From assembly GCA_007695245.1 (NCBI GenBank), contig REEE01000269.1, positions 1 to 50,268 on the forward strand: a stretch of DNA of 50,268 nt, written 5' to 3'. The notes beneath the pieces are model-generated. The model was not told the DNA's origin, searched no databases, and worked only from the letters and a program-made list of their open reading frames with translations. The position numbers and the translations under genes are program-made. Within the stretch, counting starts at the first letter, position 1. Every line of letters begins with the position of its first letter. Origin of the DNA: Candidatus Competibacteraceae bacterium. Lineage in GTDB: Bacteria > Pseudomonadota > Gammaproteobacteria > Competibacterales > Competibacteraceae. Of this stretch, positions 1 to 12,481 are shown in pieces.

Positions 1-181
1 CCTCACCACCTATCGGTTTTCAAAATAGTCGGGGTCACCAGTTAGAAAGCGGCATTAACTGCTTGATTTACCGTTGCAGGAACCCTGCCGAAAGGTTCTG
101 AAACCATGGTTTGGGGCAAACTGATGGGTGGTGAGCATTTCCAACAGCAATTCTCATTTTGGCGATTTTGCCTGTTTCAGG
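1..181. other. Non-coding flank of the transposase remnant
   Basis: No convincing gene is seen here. A 9-bp inverted repeat (CTCACCACC at 2-10 and GGTGGTGAG at 127-135) brackets the segment and could be decayed insertion-sequence end material, because a transposase-like remnant starts at 182. A short reading frame at 128-313 has no ribosome binding site and overlaps the remnant antisense, so it is not called. Confidence 0.35.
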
Positions 182-409
182 CTACGAAGGAGCAGGCTCG
201 AGGTGAGGCATGAGCGTCCTCGCGGCGGGTGGGAGGCGAACCGGCACGACCTGACCCGGTTTGAAGCTGTTGAGCATAAAGGTCATCAAGTCGTCCCAAC
301 TCTCGAAGCATAAGTAACGGGTTAGGGTGCGCAGATCATCAAAAAACTGCTGCCGGGAGGGGAGTTTCTGGCGCAGCAGCCGGTATTGATCATCCATCCA
401 CTCCAACAC
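182..409 (-). pseudogene. Transposase C-terminal remnant
   Basis: Read on the minus strand, about 75 codons ending in a TAG at 182-184 encode a tail with the motif FFDDLRTLTRYLCFESWDDL, which resembles the C-terminal end of ISNCY-like transposases as I remember them. Upstream of about 409 the open frame continues, but it is arginine-rich, low-complexity and has no sensible start (only a TTG at 646 that would overlap modE). The catalytic part of the enzyme is absent. It is therefore read as the 3' stub of an insertion sequence lost before modE arrived or was rearranged. The family assignment is from memory and uncertain. Confidence 0.45.
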
Positions 410-569
410 CGTAGCGTGGGAACGAGATGTAGGTAAGGGCTTTGCTGGAAATCGCCTACGCCTCCGACGATCTCGGCGCTTGAAAATCGTCCTTCTTCCC
501 TGACCATCTCCCTCGTGATCCTTCAAAAATAACAGGCACGGATTTCCCGTACCCACATTATTTTTGGAG

Positions 570-600
570 TTGACAAAGTTTGCTTGTCTATCGTTATATA
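570..600 (+). promoter_or_regulatory. Putative sigma-70 promoter of the mod operon
   Basis: A consensus TTGACA lies at 570-575. A TATATA hexamer at 595-600 (spacer 19) or TTATAT at 594-599 (spacer 18) could serve as the -10 element. The -10 region is inside the ModE-like operator at 590-617, so bound ModE would block RNA polymerase. The modE start codon is at 639. Confidence 0.6.
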
Positions 601-617
601 AATGAAAATATAGCGAT
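590..617 (+). promoter_or_regulatory. ModE-type operator upstream of modE
   Basis: ATCGTTATATA at 590-600, eight bases, then TATAGCGAT at 609-617 form an imperfect dyad. It closely follows the E. coli ModE consensus (ATCGCTATATA, 6-7 bases, TATATAACGAT) with the two half-site variants exchanged. It overlaps the predicted -10 element. Molybdate-bound ModE would be expected to repress the whole modE-modABC-modD transcript from here, including its own gene. The match is visible in the sequence. Binding is inferred from the family. Confidence 0.8.
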
Positions 618-638
618 AGGCGGCGCGGGAGACCCGAT

Positions 639-1445
639 ATGCCCAAGCCTCAAGCTCTTGAATTTTCAGGTCGATTCTGGCTGAACCGGGAGGGTCATGG
701 CTATCTCGGCGCGGGCCGCATCGATCTGCTGGAATGCATCGGCGAGTGCGGTTCCATCACCCAGGCCGCCAAGCGGGCGGGCATGAGCTACAAAACCGCC
801 TGGGATGCGGTGGAGGCAATGAACAACCTGGCCGACCGGCCGTTGGTGGTGCGCGCCACCGGTGGCAAGGGCGGCGGCGGCACGCACCTCACCGATTATG
901 GAGAGCAGGTCATCGCCGGCTACCGGCTGATGGAAGCCGAGCATCGGCGGTTTCTGGCCCGCATGGCGGCAGGTGTACCCAACTTCGATCAGATCAACAA
1001 TCTACTGAGGGCTATCAGCATGAAAACCAGCGCCAGAAATCAGTTTCTCGGGCAGGTCAGTGACTTGGAAAAGGGAGCGGTCAACAGCGAGGTGAAAGTG
1101 AACCTGGGCGAGGGGCTGGAGATTTTCGCCATCGTCACCAACGAGGCCGTGGACGACCTCGGTCTGGCACCGGGCAAGGAGACGCTGGTGCTGATCAAGT
1201 CGAGCTTCGTGCTGCTCTCCCCAGACGAGAACCTGCGGATCAGCGCCCGCAACCGGCTGTGCGGCACGGTGCGGGAGACCACGCCGGGCGCGGTCAACTG
1301 CGAGGTCAAGCTGGAACTGCCCGGCGGGCGGACGCTGACCGCCATCATCACCAAGGACGCGTTCGAGGAGTTGGGCTTTGCGCCGGGACAGCGCGCCTGC
1401 GCCTTGATCAAGGCGTCCCATGTGATTCTCGCTGTCAACGATTGA
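639..1445 (+). CDS. modE: ModE, molybdate-responsive transcriptional regulator
   Basis: This is a 268-residue protein of the length expected for full ModE. Residues about 25-85 are the winged helix-turn-helix, with the SITQAAKRAGMSYKTAWDA segment typical of ModE. Residues about 128-195 and 200-266 are two consecutive molybdate-binding MOP domains, each beginning with SARN-type sequence (TSARNQFLG, ISARNRLCG). When molybdate is bound, ModE dimers bind operators and repress molybdate uptake genes. The gene is first in the mod operon, 28 bases before modA, and a ModE-like operator lies just upstream, so autorepression is likely. The ATG at 639 is preceded by a GGGAG-type ribosome binding site. 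Confidence 0.95.
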   Translation: MPKPQALEFSGRFWLNREGHGYLGAGRIDLLECIGECGSITQAAKRAGMSYKTAWDAVEAMNNLADRPLVVRATGGKGGGGTHLTDYGEQVIAGYRLMEAEHRRFLARMAAGVPNFDQINNLLRAISMKTSARNQFLGQVSDLEKGAVNSEVKVNLGEGLEIFAIVTNEAVDDLGLAPGKETLVLIKSSFVLLSPDENLRISARNRLCGTVRETTPGAVNCEVKLELPGGRTLTAIITKDAFEELGFAPGQRACALIKASHVILAVND

Positions 1446-1473
1446 TTGCCGTGACGACTCTGACGGAGACCGC

Positions 1474-2259
1474 ATGATGCAAGGCATTCGCCGCCTGCTG
1501 GTTGCCACGCTGGTAATCCTGGTCGCCAGTTTAAGCGCTCCAGCGGCGCTTGCTGGCAGCTTGACCATCGTCGCCGCCGCCGATGTGAAATTCGCCATGG
1601 ACGAAATCGTCGCCGCCTTTCGCGAGGCCCATCCAGACGACAGAATCCGTGTCATCTACGGTTCCTCGGGCAAGTTCCATACGCAGATTCAGCAGGGCGC
1701 GCCCTTCGACCTTTACTTTTCGGCGGATATCGCGTTCCCGCGGGGGTTGGAAGAAAAAGGTTTGTCGGCGGGGCCGACCCGGCCTTACGCGGTCGGGCGG
1801 ATCGTCCTCTGGAGCAACGTGCGGGATGCAACCCAGATGACCTTGCAGGATCTCGCCGATCCGACCATCCGCAAGATCGCCATCGCCAATCCCCGTCATG
1901 CCCCCTACGGGATGCGCGCGGAAGAGGCGCTGCGTTCGGTCGGGTTGTGGGACCCGCTACAGGGCAAGATCGTCCAGGGTGAGAACATCGCTCAGACCGC
2001 CCAATTCGTGCAGACCGGCAACGCCGAGGTTGGGATCATCGCCCTGGCGCTCGCGCTGAATCCCACGCTGGCCGAGGCGGGCGGTTATCACCTGATCGAC
2101 GATAGCCTGCACGAGCCGCTGGAACAGGGCTTCATCATCACCCAACGCGCCGCGAACAATCCGTTGGCCGCGGCTTTCGCCGATTTCATGGACGGTCCGG
2201 CGGCGCGTGAGATCATGATTCGCTACGGCTTCATCCTGCCGGGCGAAGCCGCGCAATAA
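1474..2259 (+). CDS. modA: ModA, periplasmic molybdate-binding protein
   Basis: This 261-residue substrate-binding protein belongs to the molybdate ABC transporter. Residues 1-27 form a signal peptide (basic start, hydrophobic core, ALA cleavage motif before Gly28). The mature protein begins [17 protein letters not shown], the first strand and helix of ModA, and continues with the [20 protein letters not shown] segment whose Ser/Gly residues contact the oxyanion. It captures molybdate or tungstate in the periplasm and delivers it to ModB. A GGAG motif precedes tandem ATG codons at 1474 and 1477. modB follows after 22 bases. Confidence 0.95.
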   Translation: MMQGIRRLLVATLVILVASLSAPAALAGSLTIVAAADVKFAMDEIVAAFREAHPDDRIRVIYGSSGKFHTQIQQGAPFDLYFSADIAFPRGLEEKGLSAGPTRPYAVGRIVLWSNVRDATQMTLQDLADPTIRKIAIANPRHAPYGMRAEEALRSVGLWDPLQGKIVQGENIAQTAQFVQTGNAEVGIIALALALNPTLAEAGGYHLIDDSLHEPLEQGFIITQRAANNPLAAAFADFMDGPAAREIMIRYGFILPGEAAQ

Positions 2260-2281
2260 GGCTGGGAGGGAAAAATTCCCG

Positions 2282-2962
2282 ATGGCCGCGCTTTCCAACG
2301 CCGACTGGGCGGCAGTTTGGCTCACCTTCAAACTCGCCAGCGTCACCACGGTGATCTTGCTGATCGTCGGTACCCCTATTGCCTGGTGGTTGGCGCGCAC
2401 CCGGTCGCGCTGGAAGGGGGTGGTGGGGGCGGTGGTGGCGTTGCCGCTGGTGTTGCCGCCCACCGTGCTGGGCTTCTATCTGCTGGTGGCGATGGGTCCC
2501 TACGGACCGGTCGGCCAGTTTACCCAGTGGCTGGGCATCGGGTTGCTGCCCTTCACCTTTCCGGGTCTGGTGGTGGGGTCGGTGTTTTACTCCCTGCCTT
2601 TCGTCGTGCAGCCGGTGCAGAACGCCTTCGAGGCGGTGGGCGAACGCATGTTGGAGGTGGCCGCCACCTTGCGCGCCAACCCTTGGGATACCTTTTTCAC
2701 GGTCGTTTTGCCGCTGGCCAAGCCCGGCTTCATCACCGCCGCCATTCTCGGATTCGCCCACACGGTGGGGGAATTCGGCGTGGTGTTGATGATCGGCGGC
2801 AACATTCCGGAAAAGACCCGCGTGGTGTCGGTGGCTATTTACGACCATGTCGAAGCGTTGGAATACGCTGAGGCCCACGTGCTGGCCGGCGGCATGTTGT
2901 TGTTCAGCTTCGTGGTGCTGCTGGCGCTGTATTCCCGCAAGGGGGCGAGCGTGTGGAAGTAA
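2282..2962 (+). CDS. modB: ModB, molybdate ABC transporter permease
   Basis: This is a 226-residue inner-membrane protein with several hydrophobic segments, the first around residues 15-37. A cytoplasmic EAA-type loop near residues 118-150 ([19 protein letters not shown]) would dock on ModC. Length and sequence fit ModB. A GGGAGGG ribosome binding site precedes the ATG. In most mod operons modC follows at once or overlaps. Here about 660 bases carrying a toxin-antitoxin pair separate modB from modC, so the permease and its ATPase are no longer adjacent. Confidence 0.95.
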   Translation: MAALSNADWAAVWLTFKLASVTTVILLIVGTPIAWWLARTRSRWKGVVGAVVALPLVLPPTVLGFYLLVAMGPYGPVGQFTQWLGIGLLPFTFPGLVVGSVFYSLPFVVQPVQNAFEAVGERMLEVAATLRANPWDTFFTVVLPLAKPGFITAAILGFAHTVGEFGVVLMIGGNIPEKTRVVSVAIYDHVEALEYAEAHVLAGGMLLFSFVVLLALYSRKGASVWK

Positions 2963-2978
2963 GCGCATCGCGCTTGGC

Positions 2979-3003
2979 CTCACCGGATTAAGCCCACGGT
3001 GAG
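2979..3003 (+). other. Small hairpin after modB
   Basis: CTCACCG at 2979-2985 pairs with CGGTGAG at 2997-3003 around an 11-base loop. No T-run follows, so this is not an intrinsic terminator. It lies between modB and the inserted toxin-antitoxin pair and may lower or stabilise the mRNA at that junction. Its function is unknown. Confidence 0.35.
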
Positions 3004-3074
3004 CGGTTGCAGTCGTTTAGGGGTTTAGCCAAGATGCCCCGGCACTCTCTCAACTTCGGTCACTGGAGAAAATC

Positions 3075-3293
3075 ATGGATCCATCTTTGATCAGCCGAGA
3101 TCCCGAGATCATGAGCGGGGCGTTGTGCTTTACGGGTACCCGCGTACCCGTGCAGACCCTTTTCGACTACCTGGAAGGCAGTTCCTCCCTGGAAGACTTC
3201 CTGGAGGATTTTCCTTCAGTCCAGCGCGCGGCGGCGGTTGCGGTGCTCGAGGCGGCGCGCACGCGCCTGTTTGCCGATGCGCTTGCTGCTTGA
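3075..3293 (+). CDS. DUF433-type antitoxin
   Basis: This 72-residue protein resembles DUF433 (VapB45-like) antitoxins: IMSGALCFTGTRVPVQTLFD followed by an acidic LEDFLEDFP segment and a short C-terminal helix. DUF433 proteins bind DNA and neutralise a neighbouring PIN-like DUF5615 toxin. The start ATG at 3075 has a GGAG seven bases upstream. Its last 17 bases overlap the toxin start at 3277. The pair sits between modB and modC and is probably cotranscribed with the mod genes, unless the 112-base gap before it holds a promoter I do not recognise. Confidence 0.8.
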   Translation: MDPSLISRDPEIMSGALCFTGTRVPVQTLFDYLEGSSSLEDFLEDFPSVQRAAAVAVLEAARTRLFADALAA

Positions 3294-3624
3294 CGAATCG
3301 GTGCCGAGACGGCTGCGGCGGTATCTTCCGGCTCACAAGGTACGGACCGTCGTCGAAATGGGCTGGGGCGGCGTCAAGAACGGGAATCTCCTTGCGCTGG
3401 CGGCGCACGATTTCGACGCATTCATCACGGTCGATAAAAATCTTCCGTATCAGCAGAACTTGCAGACGCTGCCCGTGGCTGTGGTGCTCCTGAACGCGGT
3501 TTCCAACGAGCTTTCGATACTGCTACAACTGCTCCCGCAGTTGGAAGAAGCGCTTGCCCGACTCCAGCCAGGAAGCTATGTTCAAGTCGTCAACCGCGCG
3601 ACGAGCAGCGACAAATTGACCTGA
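3277..3624 (+). CDS. DUF5615 PIN-like toxin
   Basis: The ATG at 3277 gives 115 residues beginning [17 protein letters not shown], the N-terminal acidic motif of the DUF5615/Mut7-C PIN-like fold. [14 protein letters not shown] near residues 47-60 supplies further conserved acidic residues. These match the presumed metal-binding nuclease site of such toxins. A longer frame from a TTG at 3238 would overlap the antitoxin by 56 bases and adds an arginine-rich tail, so the inner ATG is preferred. The stop TGA at 3622-3624 is one base before the modC ATG, and modC has no clear ribosome binding site, so modC may depend on ribosomes finishing this gene. Confidence 0.8.
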   Translation: MRLLLDESVPRRLRRYLPAHKVRTVVEMGWGGVKNGNLLALAAHDFDAFITVDKNLPYQQNLQTLPVAVVLLNAVSNELSILLQLLPQLEEALARLQPGSYVQVVNRATSSDKLT

Positions 3625-3625
3625 A

Positions 3626-4711
3626 ATGACCGCGCAAGAAGCCATCCATGCCCGTTTCCAGATCATCTGGCCGGGCTTTACGCTGGACGTCGATCTCGAC
3701 CTGCCCGGACGCGGCGTAACCGCGCTGTTCGGGCATTCCGGTTCGGGTAAGACCACGCTGCTGCGTTGCCTGGCCGGACTGGAGCGGCAGAGCAGCGGGT
3801 CCCTGCGTTTCAAGGGTGAGGTCTGGCAGGACAGCGCGCGCGGCGTTTTTCTGCCGACGCATCAACGGCCGATTGGCTACGTCTTTCAGGAAGCGAGCCT
3901 GTTTCCGCATCTGTCGGTATGGAAGAACCTGGACTATGGGCGCAAGCGCGTCAACAGCGGCCATCGAGTGTCGCTGGATCATGCGGTGGAACTGCTCGGG
4001 ATCGGCCATCTGCTCGACCGGATGCCCGACCGGTTGTCCGGCGGCGAGCGCCAGCGGGTGGCCATCGCCCGCGCGCTCGCCACCAGTCCGCGCCTGTTGC
4101 TGATGGATGAGCCGCTGGCGGCGCTGGATCTGAAGCGCAAGAGCGAAATCCTGCCTTATCTGGAACGCCTGCACGACGAGTTGGAAATCCCGGTGTTCTA
4201 CGTCAGCCACTCGCCCGACGAAGTGGCGCGGCTGGCGGATCACGTCGTGCTGCTGGCTGAAGGCCGGGTGATGGCGCAGGGCGGCTTGCGGGAGACTCTG
4301 GCGCGGCTGGATCTGCCCACCGCCTTCACCGAGGACGCGGGGGTGGTGATCGAAGCGGTGGTGGCGGAGCACGACGAAGCCTATCACTTGACCCGGCTGG
4401 ATTTTCCGGGAGGCAGCGCGGTCGTCGCCCATCGCCCGGAAGCCATCGGTCACCGGTTGCGGTTCCGCGTTCATGCGCGCGACGTGAGTCTGGCGCTGGC
4501 CCGCGCCGAAGGGACCAGCATCACTAATCTGCTGCCCGCGACCGTGACCGAGATCGCCGACGCCGACACGCCGGCGCATGTGCTGGTCCGGCTGGACGCC
4601 GGCGGTACGCCCCTCATCGCCCGCATCACCCGCCGTTCCCGCGATCATCTGGGCGTGACGCCCGGCCAGCCGTTGTGGGCGCAGATCAAGGCGGTGGCAT
4701 TGCTGGCATGA
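3626..4711 (+). CDS. modC: ModC, molybdate ABC transporter ATPase
   Basis: This is a 361-residue ABC ATPase. Walker A is GHSGSGKTT at residues 36-44. The signature [15 protein letters not shown] lies near residues 135-150 and is followed by LLLMDEP (Walker B) and the H-loop in FYVSHSPDE. The C-terminal 65 residues form a MOP/TOBE domain ([13 protein letters not shown]), which marks ModC and allows feedback inhibition by molybdate. It powers ModB with ModA as donor. The ATG at 3626 lies one base after the toxin stop, with no Shine-Dalgarno-like sequence in the preceding 20 bases, which suggests translational coupling. Confidence 0.95.
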   Translation: MTAQEAIHARFQIIWPGFTLDVDLDLPGRGVTALFGHSGSGKTTLLRCLAGLERQSSGSLRFKGEVWQDSARGVFLPTHQRPIGYVFQEASLFPHLSVWKNLDYGRKRVNSGHRVSLDHAVELLGIGHLLDRMPDRLSGGERQRVAIARALATSPRLLLMDEPLAALDLKRKSEILPYLERLHDELEIPVFYVSHSPDEVARLADHVVLLAEGRVMAQGGLRETLARLDLPTAFTEDAGVVIEAVVAEHDEAYHLTRLDFPGGSAVVAHRPEAIGHRLRFRVHARDVSLALARAEGTSITNLLPATVTEIADADTPAHVLVRLDAGGTPLIARITRRSRDHLGVTPGQPLWAQIKAVALLA

Positions 4712-4751
4712 TGAAAAATAACCGATTAACGATTGCCGGGAATCCCCTCTC

Positions 4752-5591
4752 ATGTATCGATGCGCTCTGTCCGATGAAGCCCTGAACCGCTTGCTGGCCG
4801 ACGATGTGCCCGCCGGCGACCTGACCACCGAATCTCTGGGCTTGCGGGGCCAACCCGGCCGCCTCGAATTTCGCGCTCGGGGTGCGATGACCGTCTGTGG
4901 GGTCGAAGAGGCCGCGCGGCTGTTCGCGCTGGCTGGAGCCAGTGCCCATGAGAGGGTTCCTTCTGGCACTACCGTGGAAAATGAGACGTTGTTGCTGACC
5001 GCCGAGGGCTCGGCGGACACCCTGCACCAGGCATGGAAGGTCGCTCAGACCCTGGTCGAGTGGGCGAGCGGGATGGCCAGTGAAGCCGCTAAGCTGGTCC
5101 GGGCCGCCGCGCCGGTTCCCGTCGCCTGCACCCGCAAGAACGCGCCGGGGGCCAAGGCGCTGTCGATCAAGGCGATTCAGGCGGGTGGCGCGATCCTGCA
5201 TCGCCTCGGCTTGTCCGAGACCCTGCTGGTGTTCGCCGAACACCGCCTCTTTCTCGACGAGCCGCCCAGCGCGACCATCGCTCGACTGCAAACCCGCCAG
5301 CCGGAGAAGAAGATTGTGGTGGAAGTCGGGTCCGAAGACGAGGCGCTGACGTGGGCGCACGCTGGTGCCCAGGTTCTGCAACTGGAAAAGTTCGCACCCA
5401 GCGCCGTGCGCGCCTGTCGGACGCGCCTGGACAGGGAGGGCTTGCGCCCGGTGCTGGTCGCCGCGGGCGGAGTTCGCGTGGACAACGCGGCTGAATATGT
5501 CGCCGCCGGAGCGGACCTGATCGCGACCTCGGCACCCTACAGCGCCGCGCCGCGCGATGTGCGGGTGCAATTCTTCAAGGCGCAACCATGA
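4752..5591 (+). CDS. modD: ModD, quinolinate phosphoribosyltransferase-like molybdenum protein
   Basis: This 279-residue protein belongs to the ModD branch of the NadC (nicotinate-nucleotide pyrophosphorylase) family. The opening LLADDVPAGDLTTESLGL and the internal CTRKNAPGAKALSIKAI are typical. ModD genes accompany molybdate transport operons in many proteobacteria. The exact reaction is not settled, though a phosphoribosyl-transfer or pyrophosphorylase activity is expected from the fold. It starts 40 bases after modC and is the last gene of the operon, converging on glgX. A true NadC role cannot be excluded from sequence alone, but the operon argues for ModD. Confidence 0.9.
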   Translation: MYRCALSDEALNRLLADDVPAGDLTTESLGLRGQPGRLEFRARGAMTVCGVEEAARLFALAGASAHERVPSGTTVENETLLLTAEGSADTLHQAWKVAQTLVEWASGMASEAAKLVRAAAPVPVACTRKNAPGAKALSIKAIQAGGAILHRLGLSETLLVFAEHRLFLDEPPSATIARLQTRQPEKKIVVEVGSEDEALTWAHAGAQVLQLEKFAPSAVRACRTRLDREGLRPVLVAAGGVRVDNAAEYVAAGADLIATSAPYSAAPRDVRVQFFKAQP

Positions 5592-5600
5592 CCGGAAACG

Positions 5601-5618
5601 CCCAAGCTTTCTCTTGGG
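5601..5618. terminator. Weak hairpin between convergent modD and glgX
   Basis: CCCAAG at 5601-5606 pairs with CTTGGG at 5613-5618 across a six-base loop in the 81-base gap between two convergent genes. No T-run follows on either strand. It may act as a weak bidirectional end signal. Confidence is low. Confidence 0.25.
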
Positions 5619-5672
5619 GAAAAACCTGGGTTGACGCCCGAAGAATCCGCTCCACGGCCAGGGTCCAGACTG

Positions 5673-7829
5673 TCAGCCCGATAGTGAGACGGGTTGGCGT
5701 CGGTGCTTCAACAACACCAACGACCGACCCTTCGTCGGATAAGGCTCTTCGGAAGGATGGCCGAAGCCCTCGGTCGGCTGGCCGTGCGGCAGCGCAGTGT
5801 CCACCAGCACCTCGAACATGGCGTCATCGCGCAGGATCGGCAGCACGAACGGGATTTCCTCATGATGGGCGTTGAACAGCAGCAGGAAATCGTCGTCTTC
5901 CAGCGCGTGGCCGCGCTCGTCCCAGTCGCCCAGCGCGTTACCGGGTAGATACAACCCCAGACAGCGGGCGTAATCGTGACTCCATTCGTCGTCGTCGATC
6001 TCCCGGCCGTCGGGATTGAACCAGAGAATGTCGCGGACCCCATCGCCGTGAATGCCCCGGAAGTAATGCCGGCGGCGGAAGGTCGGATGTTCGCGGCGCA
6101 AGCGCACCAGCCGCTGCGTGAACATCAATAATTCGCTGTTTTCCGGCAACCAGGCCAGATCCCAGTCGAGCCAACTGAGTGCGTTATCCTGGCAATAAGC
6201 GTTGTTGTTGCCGCGCTGGGTGCGACCCACCTCGTCGCCGGCTTGCAACATCGGTATTCCCTGCGACAGCAGCAGAGTCGCCAGCAAATTACGGCGCTGG
6301 TGCAGGCGCAGCGCCAAAATTTCCGGGTCCTCGGTATCGCCCTCCGCCCCGCAGTTCCAACTGCGATTGTGCGATTCCCCGTCCTGGTTGTTTTCCCCGT
6401 TGGCCTCGTTGTGCCGCTCGTTGAAGCTGACCAGATCGTACAGCGTGAAGCCGTCGTGGGCCGTAATAAAGTTGATGCTGGCGCAGGGCCGGCGGCCGTT
6501 GTGCTGGTAGAGATCGGCGGAGCCGGTCAGACGATAGGCCAGCTCGCCGATCAACCCGCCCTCGCCGCGCCAGTAATCGCGCACCACGTCGCGGTATTTA
6601 CCGTTCCACTCGCTCCAACTGGCCGGAAACTGACCGACCTGATAGCCGTGCTCGCCCACGTCCCACGGTTCGGCGATCAGCTTGACCTGCGCCAGCACCG
6701 GATCCTGATGGACAACATCCATGAACGTCCCCGCCTGATCCACCTCGCCATCCGCCCCCCGCGCCAGCGCGGCGGCCAGATCGAAGCGGAAGCCGTCCAC
6801 ATGCATCTCCTGCACCCAGTAGCGCAGGCTGTCCATGACCAGTTGCAGCACCTGGGGATGAGCGGTGTTCAGCGTATTGCCGCAACCCGTGTAATCCATG
6901 GTGTAGCGCGGATGTTCGGGCGACAAGCGGTAATACACCGCATTGTCGAGCCCGCGAAAACTCAGGGTCGGGCCGAACTGGTTGCCTTCGGCGGTGTGGT
7001 TGTACACCACGTCGAGCAGCACTTCGATGCCGGCCGAGTGCAGGCTTCTGACCATGCTTTTGAACTCGCTCACCGGATGGTCGGTGGCGGCGTAGCGCGG
7101 GTCGGGAGCGAAATAACCGAGGGGACTGTAGCCCCAGTAATTGCGCAAGCCCCGGTCGAGGAGGTGACGCTCGTCCACGAAATAATGCACGGGCAACAAC
7201 TCCACCGTCGTCACTCCGAGCGCCTTGAGATAATCGATCACCGGTCCGCAACCCAGGCCGGCATAGGTGCCGCGCAGGTGCGGCGGCACGTCGGGATGGC
7301 GCATGGTGAACCCGCGCACGTGCAGCTCGTAGATCAGGGTGTCGTGCCAGGGGATGCGCGGCGGCCGGTCGTCGCCCCACATGAAGGCGGGGTCCGCGAC
7401 CTGACAGCGCGGCATCCCCGGCGCGCTGTTGCGGGTATTGAAACTGAGATCCTCGCTGCGGTGGCCGATCCGGTAACCGAATTGGGCGTCGCTCCACTGG
7501 ATCTGGCCGACGATGGCCTTGGCGTAGGGATCGAGCAGCAGTTTGTGCGCGTTGAATCGATGCCCTGCTTCCGGTTGATAGGGGCCTTGAACCCGGTAGC
7601 CGTACAACAGGCCGGGACGGGCTTCCGGCAGATAGCCGTGCCAGACTTGGCCGGTCTGCTCGCGCAAGGGAATTTGGGCGATTTCATGCCGGCCTTTGGG
7701 ATCGAACAGGCACAGGCTCACTTGCTCGGCATGGGCCGAGAATACGGCGAAATTGACGCCTTCCCCGTCCCAACTGGCGCCCAACGGATACGGCCGGCCC
7801 GGCCAGACCGGGGTCGTCGCTTTATTCAT
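5673..7829 (-). CDS. glgX: GlgX, glycogen debranching enzyme
   Basis: This 718-residue GH13 enzyme matches GlgX/isoamylase-type debranching enzymes. A CBM48 domain occupies residues about 12-105. In the catalytic barrel the nucleophile is Asp350 in DGFRFDLA, the acid/base is Glu387 in LIAEPWD, and the third acid is Asp459 in TAHDGFTLYDL. It hydrolyses alpha-1,6 branches left on phosphorylase-limited glycogen. It is the last gene of the glgE-treS-glgC-glgX operon. A 48-base gap containing a hairpin separates it from glgC. GGGAGAGAG just before the ATG is its ribosome binding site. Confidence 0.95.
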   Translation of the reverse strand: MNKATTPVWPGRPYPLGASWDGEGVNFAVFSAHAEQVSLCLFDPKGRHEIAQIPLREQTGQVWHGYLPEARPGLLYGYRVQGPYQPEAGHRFNAHKLLLDPYAKAIVGQIQWSDAQFGYRIGHRSEDLSFNTRNSAPGMPRCQVADPAFMWGDDRPPRIPWHDTLIYELHVRGFTMRHPDVPPHLRGTYAGLGCGPVIDYLKALGVTTVELLPVHYFVDERHLLDRGLRNYWGYSPLGYFAPDPRYAATDHPVSEFKSMVRSLHSAGIEVLLDVVYNHTAEGNQFGPTLSFRGLDNAVYYRLSPEHPRYTMDYTGCGNTLNTAHPQVLQLVMDSLRYWVQEMHVDGFRFDLAAALARGADGEVDQAGTFMDVVHQDPVLAQVKLIAEPWDVGEHGYQVGQFPASWSEWNGKYRDVVRDYWRGEGGLIGELAYRLTGSADLYQHNGRRPCASINFITAHDGFTLYDLVSFNERHNEANGENNQDGESHNRSWNCGAEGDTEDPEILALRLHQRRNLLATLLLSQGIPMLQAGDEVGRTQRGNNNAYCQDNALSWLDWDLAWLPENSELLMFTQRLVRLRREHPTFRRRHYFRGIHGDGVRDILWFNPDGREIDDDEWSHDYARCLGLYLPGNALGDWDERGHALEDDDFLLLFNAHHEEIPFVLPILRDDAMFEVLVDTALPHGQPTEGFGHPSEEPYPTKGRSLVLLKHRRQPVSLSG

Positions 7830-7845
7830 GCTCTCTCCCCTGATC

Positions 7846-7868
7846 CCCTCTCCCTCAAGGGGAGAGGG
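7846..7868 (-). other. Intercistronic hairpin between glgC and glgX
   Basis: A 9-bp perfect stem (CCCTCTCCC at 7846-7854 with GGGAGAGGG at 7860-7868) has a 5-base loop. It lies in the 48-base gap upstream of glgX and close to its ribosome binding site. No T-run is present, so it may be a processing or stability element that sets glgX output apart from glgC. CCCTCTCCC-type palindromes are common between genes in proteobacteria and may be dispersed repeats. Confidence 0.5.
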
Positions 7869-7877
7869 AGCGCTGAG

Positions 7878-9106
7878 TTACTCGCTGTAGGCCCGCAGGG
7901 TCGAGGTCACCTCGCCCGGCGGCACCACGGTGATACCGCCCTGGGTCACCTGGTACAGGCGGCTGTCCTGTTCCGGGTCGTAACCGATGCGCGTGCCGGC
8001 TTCGATCACGTTGTAGCTGCTGATGATGGTCCGCCGCAATCGGGCGCCGCGCTTGATCCAGACATTGTCCTGGATCACGCAATCCTCGATCTCCACGTCG
8101 TCCTCGACGATCACCTCGCGGCGGATGATCGAGTTGCTGATCGAAGCCTGCCGCACCATCGAGCCAGCGGCGATCACGCTGTTTTGCACCTTGGCGTCGA
8201 GCAGGCGGGCGACCGGCCCCTGATAGTTACTGGAAAAGATCCGCCACAGCGGGTTGAACATGTCGAAGCGGGGTTGCGCGCCCAACAGATCCTGGTGCGC
8301 GCTGAAATAGGCGTCCCGCGTCCCGACATCCCGCCAGTAAGCCTGCTCCTCGTAGGATTTGACCCCCGGCACCTGGTTGGTGGCGAAGTCGTAGGCGAAC
8401 ACCCGATGGGTGTTTTTCAGTTGCGGCAGCACGTGATGGCCGAAATCGTGCTCGTCGCGGCGGTTGGCTTCCTTGAGCGCCTGCACCAGGATCTTGGCGT
8501 CGAACAGATAGTTGCCCATCGAGGCATAGGCGCGGGTCGGATCGGAGGGCATCGCCGGCGGATTGGCCGGCTTCTCCTTGAAGTCGCGGATCCGGCCATC
8601 GGCTTCGGTGTCGATGACGCCGAACGCGGTCGCTTCCGCGAGCGGCACCGGCAAGGCCGCCACGGTCGCATCGGCTTTATTATCGCGGTGAAAATCCACC
8701 ATCTGACTGATGTCCATCCGATAGACGTGGTCAGCGCCGAACACCAGGACCAGATCGGGATCGTGCAACTCGATCAGGTTGATGTTCTGGTACACGGCGT
8801 CGGCGGTGCCCTGAAACCAGTCGCCGCCGCGCATCATCTGCGGCGGCACCACGGTCACGAACTCCTCGTTGCGCATCGGCGATACCACCCAGGCCTTGCG
8901 GACGTGTTCGATCAGCGACTGGGACTTGTACTGCACCAGCATGTAAATGGATTGAATTCCGGAATTGAGCAGGTTGCTCAACACGAAGTCCACGATGCGG
9001 TAGCGGCTGCCGAACGGCAGCGCCGGCTTGGAGTTATGGGCCGTCAGGGGTTGCAGGCGGGAACCTTCGCCGCCCGCCATCACGAAAGCCAGAATTTTCG
9101 GTTGTT

Positions 9107-9110
<4 letters not shown>
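7878..9110 (-). CDS. glgC: GlgC, glucose-1-phosphate adenylyltransferase
   Basis: This is a 410-residue ADP-glucose pyrophosphorylase. The N-terminal nucleotidyltransferase domain carries AFVMAGGEGSRLQPLT (residues about 8-23) and FGADHVYRMD. EKPANPP contains the lysine expected near the sugar phosphate. The C-terminal part is a left-handed beta-helix. It makes ADP-glucose from glucose-1-phosphate and ATP for glucan synthesis. Its start overlaps the treS stop by four bases (ATGA), so the two are translationally coupled. No glycogen synthase or GlgM-type transferase that would use ADP-glucose lies in the window. Confidence 0.95.
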
Positions 9111-12445
<3,335 letters not shown>

Positions 12446-12481
12446 AGGCTCCTCCTTCGTGTTGTTTTTTTAACTCTGCAT

